From NCBI GenBank assembly GCA_002336815.1, contig DDEU01000053.1, positions 14,945-67,408 of the forward strand: a stretch of 52,464 nt of DNA. Direction: 5' to 3'. This DNA is from Chitinophagaceae bacterium UBA1946 (GTDB taxonomy: Bacteria > Bacteroidota > Bacteroidia > Chitinophagales > Chitinophagaceae). The position numbers and the translations under genes were made by a program. This document shows positions 18,727-28,238 of the stretch, in pieces. Position 1 is the stretch's first letter; each line of letters starts with the position of its first letter. The notes beneath the pieces were generated by a model, which had not been told where the DNA came from, did no database searches, and was given only the letters and a program-made list of their open reading frames with translations.

Positions 18727-19579
18727 CGTTTTTTTATTCATCCGCAGGTATTTCAATTTCCTGCTGTTCCTGCTGCTGCAGTGCTTCAGCATCTACCTCA
18801 TCATCAGCTATAACAAATACCATAGCGCTGTTGGTGCCGCTGTAATGAACGAAGTAACCGGCAAGGTAAATACCCAGTACAACAAGATCGACAATTACCT
18901 TCAACTGAAACGTACCAACGAGCAGTTGGCGAAAGACAACGAGCAACTGCGGAACAAGCTCAGGCAAAACTTCGAAAACCCCGATACTGCCACCCGTATC
19001 GTTACCGACTCCATTCCCTTTGACACCCTGGGGAACAAACGCAAATGGGAATACCAGTCGGCCAAAGTGGTTTCCAATTCTGTGACCGCTCAAAATAATT
19101 TTTTGGTGCTGGGCCGTGGTTCCGCTCAACAGTTGAATAAAGACGAAGGCGTGATAGACCCCAACAACGGGGTGGTGGGCATCGTTACAGAAGTGAGTGA
19201 GAATTTTGCTGTAGTGATGAGCCTGCTGCACAAAGACAGCCGCATCAGCGGGGTATTAAAAAATGATGCCAATGGAGGTGGATCTATTATATGGGATGGA
19301 AAGGAACCCAACTATCTTTCCTTTATCAATGTAAGACAGAGTGCCAAAGCAAAAAAAGGCGACACGGTGATCACAAGTGGCATCACCCCTACTTTTCCCT
19401 ACGGGATGATCATCGGTACCATTGATGAAATTCGCCCGGATAAAAGCACCAATAACTTTATCATTAAAATAAAAACGGCTGCCAACTTTTACAACCTGCA
19501 GTATGTGTATGCCATCAAAAATTACCAGCGGGAAGAAATTGACAGGCTGGTTGAAAAAGCTAAAAGCAGGAATCAATAA
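18719..19579 (+). CDS. mreC: Rod shape-determining protein MreC
   Basis: 286 residues with one N-terminal membrane helix (about 8-31, FNFLLFLLLQCFSIYLIISY), a coiled coil (about 55-82, KRTNEQLAKDNEQLRNKL) and a periplasmic beta domain. The conserved segments are LGRGSAQQLNKDEGVI, GVVGIV, LLHKDSRISG and GDTVITSGI. MreC is the periplasmic scaffold of the elongasome that activates PBP2/RodA. A GGAGG eight bases upstream is unusual for this group of bacteria. Its TAA shares one base with the mreD ATG. Confidence 0.96.
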   Translation: MRNVFLFIRRYFNFLLFLLLQCFSIYLIISYNKYHSAVGAAVMNEVTGKVNTQYNKIDNYLQLKRTNEQLAKDNEQLRNKLRQNFENPDTATRIVTDSIPFDTLGNKRKWEYQSAKVVSNSVTAQNNFLVLGRGSAQQLNKDEGVIDPNNGVVGIVTEVSENFAVVMSLLHKDSRISGVLKNDANGGGSIIWDGKEPNYLSFINVRQSAKAKKGDTVITSGITPTFPYGMIIGTIDEIRPDKSTNNFIIKIKTAANFYNLQYVYAIKNYQREEIDRLVEKAKSRNQ

Positions 19580-20112
19580 TGAGCACACTGGTTAAAAATA
19601 TCCTGAGGTTTGTATTGCTGATACTGGTACAGTTTTATGTGCTGGACAAGATACACCTGCACCAGATGGTGACTCCGTATATCTACTTCCTGTTTATCCT
19701 CTGGATGCCTTTTAGCCTTAACAGGAGCTGGCAAATGGTGCTGGCATTTTTGCTCGGTTTTACATTGGACAGTTTCCGGCACAGTCCCGGTTTTCATGCC
19801 GCCGCCTGTTCGCTCATTGCCTACCTGAGGCCTTTTCTCATCAACATTCTTATTCCGCAGGAAGGTGCAGATACCAACTACGACGAACCCTCTGCAAGAA
19901 GCATGGGAGGCGTTTTCCCCTATATGATCTACGCCGGCTTACTTACCCTCATCCATCACGGCTGGTTGTTCTTTTTAGAAGCGATGGAGTTTGGCAATTT
20001 CTGGTATTTCATTATAAAAACATTGCTTTCAACCGTGATAAGTCTTGTGCTGATACTGGCTGCAGAATTATTGTTTTACAGGAAGCAGAAATTCAGAACA
20101 AATACAGCGTAA
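19579..20112 (+). CDS. mreD: Rod shape-determining protein MreD
   Basis: 177 residues, mostly hydrophobic, with five or six predicted membrane helices. Features are VLDKIHLHQMVTPYIYFLFIL in outline, LGFTLDSFRHSPGFHAAAC and a C-terminal LILAAELLFYRKQ. MreD is the integral-membrane partner of MreC. Assignment rests on position, size and topology as well as the conserved GxxxDxxxxxxxG-like stretch. It starts within the stop codon of mreC (TAATG), so the two are coupled. Confidence 0.92.
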   Translation: MSTLVKNILRFVLLILVQFYVLDKIHLHQMVTPYIYFLFILWMPFSLNRSWQMVLAFLLGFTLDSFRHSPGFHAAACSLIAYLRPFLINILIPQEGADTNYDEPSARSMGGVFPYMIYAGLLTLIHHGWLFFLEAMEFGNFWYFIIKTLLSTVISLVLILAAELLFYRKQKFRTNTA

Positions 20113-20207
20113 TTTGCAGTACAGTCTTAAACAGGCAACCCCGTTTGCAACATCAAAGTCATTACAATAAAACAATGTAACCTCCGCCGGCTGGTGGATT
20201 CACCCAT

Positions 20208-22340
20208 ATGTCTGCCTTTAATCAATCCCGTAAAAATGTGATCATGCTGGTGTTTGCAGCGGTATTTGTTGTGATTTTATTACAGCTTGTAAACCTGCAG
20301 TTGTTTTCGTCCAAGTATAAAATAATGGCGCTTGACCAGGGTACATTCAGGAAAGTGATCTACCCCGACAGGGGAATTGTTTTTGACCGTAACCGGAAAC
20401 CTATTTTGCAAAACACCACTATTTACGACCTGATGGTGGTTCCCAACAAACTCAAGGGTATAGACACATCCAGCCTGTGCAGGATACTTGGTATAGATAC
20501 CGCCCAGTTCAACAAAAAAATCGTGGAGGTTATTATTAAGAACGGCCGCAGCAGGGCTTCTGTTTTTGATGGTTTGCTAAGTGAAGAGCGAATGGCCACA
20601 CTGAATGAGTTTATGTACAAATTCGCTCCCGGCTTTTACCTGCAGGAACGGCCTGTAAGAAGTTACCCTTATGATGCCGCCGGGAATATCCTCGGCTACC
20701 TGGCCGAAGTGGATACCAACTTTCTTAAAAAGCACAGTACCGAAGGATACCAGATCGGCGACTATGCCGGTAAAACAGGTATGGAACGTACTTATGAAAG
20801 AGTGCTGATGGGCCAGCGGGGTATCGAATACTGGAAAAGAGACAATAAGAACCGCCTCACCGAAAGGCTTGAGAATGGCAAATATGATACGGCTGCGGTG
20901 GCCGGGCAAAACATGTACACTTCACTCAACATTGAGTTGCAGGAGCTGGGCGAAAAATTAATGCAGAACAAACTGGGTTCCATCGTTGCCATTGATCCAC
21001 GTACAGGCGGCATTTTGTGCATGGTGAGCAGTCCTACTTTTAAACCAAAATATTTAACCGGTGCCGAAAGAAAAAAGCACATCACCGAACTGCTGCTCAA
21101 TCCCGCCCTTCCATTGTTGAACAGGGCGGTAGGCGCCTCCTATTCACCGGGTTCTACTTTTAAAACGTTGCAGGCCCTTATTGGCCTGCATGAAGGAGTG
21201 ATCACTACCGAAACACAGTTCAGTTGCCATGGCGCCTTTTATGGTTGTGGCAAACCCATGCGCTGTCTTGATTTCGGCACATTCGACCTGCGTCACGCCA
21301 TCACGGTTTCCGACAATACCTATTTTGCCAATGTAATGCAGCGGGTGATCAACAATCCCAAATTCCCAAGCATGGACAGTAGTTTAAGATCATGGGACCG
21401 CTACATGTATGCATTCGGACTTGGTCACCGGCTTGGTGTAGATGTACCTTCCGAAAAAAGAGGCAATATCCCCCGCCCCGAAGATTATGATAAAGTTTTT
21501 GGAAAAGGGCATTGGAATTTCTGCAGTTTCCGGTCTGTAAGTATCGGCCAGGGCGAAGTGGATGTAACACCCATGCAGGTGGCAAACGAAATGGCCTATA
21601 TCGCCAACAAAGGATATTTTATTACGCCGCACCTGGTAGATTCCATTGAAGGCGGCGATAAATTTCACATGCTCGATTCGTTCAAGACAAAGCACCGGGC
21701 CATCGACATTCCTGATAGTATTTTTGAAGCAGTGCATGATGGCATGGAAGGCGTGGTAGATCATGGTACAGGTATGGCTGCCAAAATTCCAGGTATCAAT
21801 ATCTGCGGAAAAACAGGTACGGTAGAGAACTATTTCCATGGTGTAAAACAACCCAACCACGGTTTCTTCTGCGGCTTTGCACCAAGGGAAAACCCCACCA
21901 TTGCCATTATGTGTGTAGTGGAAAACAGTGGCCGTTTCGGAGGCACCTATGCGGCACCGATAGTTGGATTTATGCTGGAAAAATTTTTGAAGGATTCCAT
22001 TACAGACAAGAAGCGGAAAGAAAGGCTTGAATATTATGCCAACCTGAACCTGATCCCGCCGAGAATTTATGTAGAGATGCGGTCGCAGGATTCTATGCGT
22101 CATGCAAAAGATTCTGCTTACCTGGTTGCAAAAGGATATATCAAGATCATTAAGGACACACTGGGCATTGATGAAGAAGACGAGAATGACGCACTCGATA
22201 AAATGAAAAAAGACAAAGAGCTTGTGAAAGATACCAAACAGGAAAAAGACAGCAGCAACAAAAAACCGGTGTTAAAACCAGAAGCCGTTTTACCAAACGA
22301 AAAAAAGAAACCAGAACCAAAGGACACGGTGAGAAATTAG
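20208..22340 (+). CDS. mrdA: Penicillin-binding protein 2 (elongation transpeptidase)
   Basis: 710 residues. A membrane anchor (about 10-32) and a pedestal domain (R-x-G-I-x-D-R-N reads RGIVFDRNRKP) precede the transpeptidase domain. Catalytic S316-x-x-K319 lies in SPGSTFKTL, SDN is near 373 and the KTG box at 535-537. The domain cross-links peptidoglycan during side-wall growth, with RodA as polymerase. The C-terminal ~65 residues are very Lys/Glu-rich and low in complexity (DKMKKDKELVKDTKQ onward), longer than in many PBP2 proteins. Member of the mre operon. Confidence 0.96.
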   Translation: MSAFNQSRKNVIMLVFAAVFVVILLQLVNLQLFSSKYKIMALDQGTFRKVIYPDRGIVFDRNRKPILQNTTIYDLMVVPNKLKGIDTSSLCRILGIDTAQFNKKIVEVIIKNGRSRASVFDGLLSEERMATLNEFMYKFAPGFYLQERPVRSYPYDAAGNILGYLAEVDTNFLKKHSTEGYQIGDYAGKTGMERTYERVLMGQRGIEYWKRDNKNRLTERLENGKYDTAAVAGQNMYTSLNIELQELGEKLMQNKLGSIVAIDPRTGGILCMVSSPTFKPKYLTGAERKKHITELLLNPALPLLNRAVGASYSPGSTFKTLQALIGLHEGVITTETQFSCHGAFYGCGKPMRCLDFGTFDLRHAITVSDNTYFANVMQRVINNPKFPSMDSSLRSWDRYMYAFGLGHRLGVDVPSEKRGNIPRPEDYDKVFGKGHWNFCSFRSVSIGQGEVDVTPMQVANEMAYIANKGYFITPHLVDSIEGGDKFHMLDSFKTKHRAIDIPDSIFEAVHDGMEGVVDHGTGMAAKIPGINICGKTGTVENYFHGVKQPNHGFFCGFAPRENPTIAIMCVVENSGRFGGTYAAPIVGFMLEKFLKDSITDKKRKERLEYYANLNLIPPRIYVEMRSQDSMRHAKDSAYLVAKGYIKIIKDTLGIDEEDENDALDKMKKDKELVKDTKQEKDSSNKKPVLKPEAVLPNEKKKPEPKDTVRN

Positions 22341-22448
22341 GTTTAGAATGGTTCAGTGTTTAGAATGTTTAGTTGTGCAGCAAACACCAGCGGCAGCTAA
22401 TCCAAACTAAACCCTCTCAACTTTCTAAACTTTCTAAACTTTCTAAAC
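22341..22448. repeat. Nonanucleotide repeats in inverted arrangement between pbp2 and rodA
   Basis: Left side: gtttagaat at 22341-22349 and 22358-22366, then gtttagttg at 22367-22375. Right side: three exact copies of ctttctaaa (22421-22429, 22430-22438, 22439-22447). The right units are near reverse complements of the left ones, so the 120-base spacer inside the mre operon can form a long imperfect hairpin around a ~45-base loop. Confidence 0.7.
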
Positions 22449-22460
22449 GATTTTAAAGAT

Positions 22461-23813
22461 ATGTATCAAAAAAAACCAGAGATAGGAAAGGGCGTTGACT
22501 GGCTGATGGTATGGCTGTTTGCGATACTGGTAATGATCGGGCTCGTGTGCATCTTTTCTGTTGAATACCGGAGTTCTGATGGCGTGATACAAAGCTTTCT
22601 TGGTTTCAAAAAAAATTACAGCAAACAATTCTTCTTTTTTTTGGCCTGCATCGTACTGGCAACTTTTATTTTACTGACAGATAGTAAATTTTTTACCGCT
22701 ACGGCTAATCTATCCTATATGGTGGGGATATTGCTCGTACTGGCCACCTTTGTGATCGGCAAGGAGATCAAAGGCTCCAAAAGCTGGATACCACTGGGTT
22801 TCATGAACCTTCAGCCGGTGGAGTTGTGTAAAATATTTACGGCACTGGCGCTGGCAAAATTTCTTTCCATGCAGGAAACAGATTTTGAGCGGCCAAAAGC
22901 CCAGTTGATTGCTGCGGCCATTGCATTCAGCCCGGCAGTACTTTCTGTTGCGCAGGGCGAAACAGGGCTGGCATTGGTTTATTTTTCTTTTTTGATCCCC
23001 ATGTACCGGGAAGGCTTACCACCCGGCTATTTGATCTTTGGCGCTTCGCTGGGCGTTTTGCTGGTGGTATCATTGTTACTTTCTACCAAAACATTATTGA
23101 TATTGTTTACCGTACTGGCAGCCCTTGTTATTTACTTTAACCGGCGGCAGGTTAGGCGCAATAACAAACTACTCATCATCATCGTAAGTGCCTGGGCCTT
23201 TTGTGCGCTGTTTGTAGGCGTAGCAATACCCTTTACCTTCAAGCATGTGTTCAAGCAATACCAGGCAGACAGGATCTTCAGCATGGTGGGAGTTGATAAT
23301 CCATTTGCAGATAAAAATGCGGTGGAAACCATGAGCCCCGAAGAATTGAAAATAAAACAACGGAAAAGTGAACAGCAGAATTACAATGTTAAACAATCAA
23401 AGATCGCCATCGGTTCAGGCGGATTTGCAGGAAAGGGTTTTTTAAAAGGCACGCAAACGCAGGGTGATTTTGTTCCGGAACAGCATACCGATTTTATTTT
23501 CACTTCCGTAGGTGAAAACTTTGGGTTCATCGGCTGCTTTACTTTATTGCTCATCTATCTCGGCATGATCTTACGCATTATCTTTTTGGCCGAACGGCAG
23601 CGAAGCACTTTCAGCCGGGTGTATGGCTACGGGGTCGCCAGCATCATCTTTTTCCACGTAGTAGTAAATATTTGCGTTACCGTGGGCCTGGCGCCGGTGA
23701 TTGGCATTACCCTGCCATTGCTGAGCTATGGTGGATCCTCACTTATCACATTTACAATTTTGATATTCATTTTAATAAAACTGGATGCAGACCGGCAGAT
23801 GGTATTGAGATAA
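22461..23813 (+). CDS. rodA: RodA peptidoglycan glycosyltransferase (SEDS family)
   Basis: 450 residues, about ten membrane helices. SEDS signatures include IKGSKSWIPLG with LQPVELCKI early, AQGETGLALVY in the middle (including the catalytic-region acidic residue) and GLAPVIGITLPLLSYGGSSLITF near the end. An enlarged extracytoplasmic loop of about 60-70 residues (after FKHVFKQYQADRIF) carries the region between helices 7 and 8. It polymerises lipid II during elongation with PBP2. Last gene of the mre block; a repeat-containing spacer separates it from pbp2. Confidence 0.96.
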   Translation: MYQKKPEIGKGVDWLMVWLFAILVMIGLVCIFSVEYRSSDGVIQSFLGFKKNYSKQFFFFLACIVLATFILLTDSKFFTATANLSYMVGILLVLATFVIGKEIKGSKSWIPLGFMNLQPVELCKIFTALALAKFLSMQETDFERPKAQLIAAAIAFSPAVLSVAQGETGLALVYFSFLIPMYREGLPPGYLIFGASLGVLLVVSLLLSTKTLLILFTVLAALVIYFNRRQVRRNNKLLIIIVSAWAFCALFVGVAIPFTFKHVFKQYQADRIFSMVGVDNPFADKNAVETMSPEELKIKQRKSEQQNYNVKQSKIAIGSGGFAGKGFLKGTQTQGDFVPEQHTDFIFTSVGENFGFIGCFTLLLIYLGMILRIIFLAERQRSTFSRVYGYGVASIIFFHVVVNICVTVGLAPVIGITLPLLSYGGSSLITFTILIFILIKLDADRQMVLR

Positions 23814-23951
23814 AAAACTCCGATCCCTAAAGGGCGGCAATGACTTTCAGTTCATAAATACTTTTCATTTAGCTTTGTTCAGCAACCTTTTTTTAATACT
23901 ACCCTTTATAATTTGAGGGTCTAAATTCTCCTTGGGGAGACAGGAACGTAC

Positions 23952-24695
23952 ATGAAAATAATTCCACTCAGCGAAGGCAGCTTCACCATTGATAAAAGCA
24001 AACAGTTCATTCCGTTCAACACCGCTACTGATGATCTGCAAAAAAGACCCGTAGGTAGTTTACTGGTAGAAGTGCAGCCTTTTTGCGTGGTTACAAAAAA
24101 TGATATTCTTATCATTGATACAGGGCTTGGTTTTTCAAACCCTGATGGCACTTTGCAAATTCACCAGAACCTGCTTGATAATGATATCAATCCAATGGAC
24201 GTTACAAAAGTTTTGTTGAGCCATCTGCATAAAGATCATGCCGGTGGCATCAGTAAAAAGGATGAGATATTAAATCAACGCTTCTTCAGTTTTCCTGCAG
24301 CCACTTATTATGTAAATAAAGATGAATTTGATTTTGCAACTGCAAAAGGAGCCCCCTCCTACACACCGGATGATTTTAGTATGTTGAATAATGGCGGCAA
24401 CGTAGAGTTCACCAAAGGCAATGGCAGCATCGACGGGTACATTAACTACGAGGTAACAGGCGCTCACTGCCCCTGGCACCAGGTATTTATGATTGAAGAA
24501 GATGGCGAAAAATTATTTTTTGGTGCGGATGTAGCGCCTCAGCTCAACCAGATGAAAAGCAGGTTCATCGCCAAATACGATTATGATGGCAAATTGTGCA
24601 TGGAACTGCGCCGGCAATGGTGGCAGCAGGCACAGGAAGATCACCGGACCTTTTTATTTTACCATGATATTGCTACGCCTGTTTTAAAATGCTGA
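23952..24695 (+). CDS. MBL-fold metallo-hydrolase (lactonase-like)
   Basis: 247 residues. The zinc-binding HxHxDH motif appears as SHLHKDHAGG; TGAHCPWHQ supplies a further His and FFGADVAPQ the bridging Asp. The layout resembles the AHL-lactonase/AttM group, but no substrate can be assigned. No signal peptide, so cytoplasmic. It lies 138 bases beyond rodA and converges on the large secreted protein gene with one intervening base. Confidence 0.85.
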   Translation: MKIIPLSEGSFTIDKSKQFIPFNTATDDLQKRPVGSLLVEVQPFCVVTKNDILIIDTGLGFSNPDGTLQIHQNLLDNDINPMDVTKVLLSHLHKDHAGGISKKDEILNQRFFSFPAATYYVNKDEFDFATAKGAPSYTPDDFSMLNNGGNVEFTKGNGSIDGYINYEVTGAHCPWHQVFMIEEDGEKLFFGADVAPQLNQMKSRFIAKYDYDGKLCMELRRQWWQQAQEDHRTFLFYHDIATPVLKC

Positions 24696-24696
24696 C

Positions 24697-27465
24697 CTAA
24701 TTACTCTTTCCCCTGATGGTTAAATGATGCCCAGAACTGATGCTGATCGTTGCGCTTTTAGCTATTTGCAATGAATAGACCAGCGGGTCACTTTTCACAA
24801 CAGGATACCGGGGCTGGCTTTGCGGAATGATCACTTTTGTATCCTTGCCCGGCACTTCGCCCGTACTCCAGTTATTGCCATCTTCCCATACATCACTTAC
24901 CGCCCCGGTCCACACAGCGGCTTCCATTATTATTTTAGTGATCGCCGTATTGGTTTGCACCGGGGGGTTATAATCAAAATAAATTGCAGCGGCATTGGGT
25001 ATTTCGTCTCCATCCAGCAACCCGTTCTTTAATTTTACCCGGTAGTTGATATAACCATTGCTTGCAGGCTCATTGTGTACACTGTCTACCAACTGCACAT
25101 TTTCAAATTGCCAGGTAAGGTATTTTTCCTGCAGCATGGTCAGTTTATAAGGATGGCTGGCGCTGATCATTTCAATACCTGTTCCATCCAGCCTGCTATC
25201 CAGTGTATCTCTTACAATGATATTAAAGGCTGTGTCGTTCCCGGTGTTCTGGAAACGAATGGAATACGTGAGGTAATTGGCGCCGTTGATGTTTTGAAGC
25301 GTATAGTAACCAGCATGCGCTTCCTGCTTATCGTTGGGATCAAAAGAACCCGATACCACCTGTTTAAGAAAAGCCTGATTATCGGCAGGGTAATGATCGC
25401 CGCTGCTATCGATCAATACGGAGGACGACAGCGTATCGTTGAAGTTTACAAAAGGCAATACCGGTACCGTGAGCCATACATTCAATTCACCTGAAGCGCC
25501 CGGCAGTATCCGATCAATTGTCCATACCAAACTATCAGCATTTACTGTACCTCCTACCTGGCTTGTGAAAACCAGGCGGCTGTCTTTCACAAAACGGACC
25601 TGTTTTTGGGAGAAGGTATCGGTACCATTGTTCGTGTAGTTAATATGGTACAGAATGGTAGTACCTGGTCTTGCCCGCTGCGGACAGGTAAGTGTTACAG
25701 AATAGTCCCTGATGTCAACAAGGCGATGTACGGCAAAATCAACGGTATCAATATTGTTATTCTGTGCAAACGTAGAAGTATGTGCAACCGGTGTTGCCGC
25801 ATAGTAGGTATCATTATACAAACCAAGGTTGGTAATGTAGGTACCGGTGTCTGTTAAAAATTCGTAGTGGCCGTTATCATCTATACCCGAAGTTTTGATC
25901 ATATTTCCCTTTGTGTTGTTAACCATCGCCCTGGTAAAGGCAGGTTCGTCCTGGTCGGCAATATTGTTATTGTTCACATCCAGGAAAACTTTACCTGTTA
26001 TTTTATTCGCATTTAAAGAAAATTTCATCACCCAAAAATCTTTTTTAAAATCTCCATACGAGCCTGAGTCAGCACCATGAACGGCTACACCGGCATCTGC
26101 CGAACCATTATATCCCACTACTATAAAATCAGTTCCGTTGGGAAACACTTTTATACCATTGAGACCATTTATACCGGAACCACCATACCACCTGTAAAAG
26201 TTGGCTCCCTGTAATTGGCCAATATTATAAAAATCGCCTCCCCTGGATGAATAATTTTGCCTGCCTGCCGTGATCCAGGTGTCACCGGAAATAAAATCCA
26301 ACCCACTGAATGGTGAGATAGTATAACGTGGAAAGGATCCTCCATTCTCCCTGTCAGGGCAGGAATTAAATTGGGTTTCGAGGAAAGTATTTGAAAAGCT
26401 TCCTGTTGTCAAATCCAGGTCACTAACGGTAAGCCCCGCAACCGGTTGATAAAATGGAATGTAACTGGGATCAGAATAGCATTCGTAATAATAGGATTGT
26501 TCATCCATATAGGCCATGTAAAGATGGTTGCCTTTTTTCTTTAGTGCAAACTGGTAGCGTGCACTTTCTCCCCTTGTTTCCGTAAAGTAGGTGGCCTGCC
26601 CGGTAGCAAGATCTGCATGGTATAAAATACCGGGATTAAAAACAAGATTGTTATACCTGATGGTATCCCATGTATCAACTTCTGGTTTATAGTAGGCAAA
26701 AGCTGTATCGTGCCGGCTCATACCGGATATACAGGCGATTAACTGGTGATCATCTGTTTCCACTACATCAATGCCCTCATTCCATGTATGATTAAAAGGA
26801 GCACTTTGATCAATACTGTTCTCCCAAATAAGATCCCCGTCATTATTAATTTTTATCAGCCAGCCATTGAAATCTGTATTGGCGGGGTCAGGGTTATGTA
26901 CATCGCCATCAACACTGCTTGTGGAGCCGATGATGACATAATTACCGTCCGAAGCAAGAATCCCTGATTTCGCCCTTTCATCAAACACACCACCATAGGT
27001 TTTGCTCCAGGCGATATTGCCATTTGCTTTCAATTTCAGGAGCCAGCAATCAGCATTGCCTTTGTTAACGGTAACATCACCATCAGATGAATTAGTAAAA
27101 CCCATGCACAAATAACCACCATCGCTGGTAGCGATCACACTATTAATAGCATCATCATTGCTACCGCCCAGTGATCGCTGCCATTCAATGTTGCCAGCCC
27201 CGTTTAATTTCACTACCCAGGCATCAGTTGCCGTAATGGCGCCGTGATGCCCGGTAACATCGCCGTCATTCGATTGGGATGTGCCCACTACGATCATCCC
27301 GCCATCCTGTGTAAGTAATATATTATTGGCGATATCCTGTTCAGTTCCACCCAAACTTTTTTGCCATAAGATCGCCGGGTTTGTACCGTAACCATAACCA
27401 TTTTGAGCATTGCTGCGGCCGGCAATTACAAGCAGGCCGATGAAGATTAATAGGCGTGAGGTCAT
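24697..27465 (-). CDS. Large secreted repeat protein with DUF7619-like region
   Basis: 922 residues. A signal peptide (1-20, ends SNAQ) is followed by propeller-like repeats of the pattern 'W.KSLGG...D.....I..T.DGG.++.G.T.S.DGDV' (about 30-480). Next come an SdrD-B-like module (NKITGKVFLDVNNNNIADQDE, about 490-570), a conserved-repeat/DUF11-like domain and a DUF7619-like domain starting GSFDPNDKQ. The C-terminus has a WTG..NWS...VP module but no sorting domain that I can recognise. That is odd for a Bacteroidota surface protein of this design. Function unknown. Confidence 0.75.
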   Translation of the reverse strand: MTSRLLIFIGLLVIAGRSNAQNGYGYGTNPAILWQKSLGGTEQDIANNILLTQDGGMIVVGTSQSNDGDVTGHHGAITATDAWVVKLNGAGNIEWQRSLGGSNDDAINSVIATSDGGYLCMGFTNSSDGDVTVNKGNADCWLLKLKANGNIAWSKTYGGVFDERAKSGILASDGNYVIIGSTSSVDGDVHNPDPANTDFNGWLIKINNDGDLIWENSIDQSAPFNHTWNEGIDVVETDDHQLIACISGMSRHDTAFAYYKPEVDTWDTIRYNNLVFNPGILYHADLATGQATYFTETRGESARYQFALKKKGNHLYMAYMDEQSYYYECYSDPSYIPFYQPVAGLTVSDLDLTTGSFSNTFLETQFNSCPDRENGGSFPRYTISPFSGLDFISGDTWITAGRQNYSSRGGDFYNIGQLQGANFYRWYGGSGINGLNGIKVFPNGTDFIVVGYNGSADAGVAVHGADSGSYGDFKKDFWVMKFSLNANKITGKVFLDVNNNNIADQDEPAFTRAMVNNTKGNMIKTSGIDDNGHYEFLTDTGTYITNLGLYNDTYYAATPVAHTSTFAQNNNIDTVDFAVHRLVDIRDYSVTLTCPQRARPGTTILYHINYTNNGTDTFSQKQVRFVKDSRLVFTSQVGGTVNADSLVWTIDRILPGASGELNVWLTVPVLPFVNFNDTLSSSVLIDSSGDHYPADNQAFLKQVVSGSFDPNDKQEAHAGYYTLQNINGANYLTYSIRFQNTGNDTAFNIIVRDTLDSRLDGTGIEMISASHPYKLTMLQEKYLTWQFENVQLVDSVHNEPASNGYINYRVKLKNGLLDGDEIPNAAAIYFDYNPPVQTNTAITKIIMEAAVWTGAVSDVWEDGNNWSTGEVPGKDTKVIIPQSQPRYPVVKSDPLVYSLQIAKSATISISSGHHLTIRGKSN

Positions 27466-27485
27466 AAGAGTTATTTTAGGAATAT

Positions 27486-27516
27486 TAAAGATACTTTATA
27501 AAGCGGCCGGGGGCAA
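27486..27516 (-). promoter_or_regulatory. Candidate promoter of the large secreted repeat protein gene
   Basis: On the minus strand TTG (27514-27516), a 20-base spacer and TATCTTTA (27486-27493) match the Bacteroidota promoter pattern with one mismatch in the -7 box. Initiation would be about 15-20 bases before the ATG at 27465. Confidence 0.4.
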
Positions 27517-27569
27517 CTTTAGGCAGACAAATATTTCCGGCAGCAACCCGGCCTTCCCGTTTTTGTTGC

Positions 27570-27577
27570 TACTTTTG
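27570..27577 (+). promoter_or_regulatory. Candidate -7 box immediately before the DUF3109 gene
   Basis: TACTTTTG matches TAnnTTTG and ends seven bases before the ATG at 27585. If used, the transcript would be nearly leaderless. No convincing -33 TTTG is seen at the right spacing. Confidence 0.3.
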
Positions 27578-27584
27578 CGCCCGT

Positions 27585-28169
27585 ATGATAGCGATAGACA
27601 ATAAACTGGTAAGCGACGAACTGATTGATGAGCAATTTGTGTGCGACCTCAGCAAATGCAAGGGTGGTTGCTGTGTGGATGGGGATGCCGGTGCACCACT
27701 GAACCTGGATGAACTGGATGAACTCAACGGCGTGTATGAGGCAGTGCTGCCCTACCTGCCCGAAGAAAGCAGGATGGAACTGGAGCGCCAGGGCAGGTAT
27801 GTGTACGACCAGGAGTTTGGCTGGGTAACCCCCACCATTAAAAGCAAGATTTGTGTTTACGGCATCATTGATAAAGCCGGTGTAGTAAAATGCGGTATCG
27901 AGCAGGCCTATAACGATGGAAAAGTGAGCTGGAAAAAACCGATCAGTTGCCACCTGTACCCGGTACGCATCAAACTCAGCAAGAACAAACAAACAGAGTT
28001 TGTAAACTACAAACCCCGGGAAGATCTTTGCAAAGCAGCCTGCAGCCTCGGTAAAAAATTAAAAGTGCCCGTGTACGTTTTTTTAAAAGACTCCCTGGTA
28101 AGAAAATATGGCCCCCAATTTTACGAGGCGCTCGAAGCAGCAGCTGCATATAAAAACAACAGCAAATAA
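27585..28169 (+). CDS. DUF3109 family cysteine-rich protein
   Basis: 194 residues. The N-terminal cluster FVCDLSKCKGGCCVDGDAG (Cys 20, 25, 29, 30) and later cysteines in KICVYGI, VKCGIEQAY, ISCHLYPVRI and EDLCKAACSLG define the DUF3109 family, related to YkgJ-type putative zinc or iron-sulfur proteins. Cysteine spacing suggests bound metal. No signal peptide, so probably cytoplasmic. Biochemical role unknown. It has its own close-up promoter box and is divergent from the secreted repeat protein. Confidence 0.88.
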   Translation: MIAIDNKLVSDELIDEQFVCDLSKCKGGCCVDGDAGAPLNLDELDELNGVYEAVLPYLPEESRMELERQGRYVYDQEFGWVTPTIKSKICVYGIIDKAGVVKCGIEQAYNDGKVSWKKPISCHLYPVRIKLSKNKQTEFVNYKPREDLCKAACSLGKKLKVPVYVFLKDSLVRKYGPQFYEALEAAAAYKNNSK

Positions 28170-28238
28170 TCCCGGTAAACATATCACCGCTAACGATGTT
28201 AAAGAACAGTGTTCAAAATCATCACAATAATGTTACAA

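Noticed and set aside
21390..22103. 237-codon minus-strand frame opposite PBP2
   Set aside because: Antisense to conserved transpeptidase motifs (SDN to KTG region); composition is typical of a shadow frame.
22421..22447. Three ctttctaaa copies as a CRISPR-like array
   Set aside because: Units are 9 bases, contiguous and have no spacers; no cas genes in the window.
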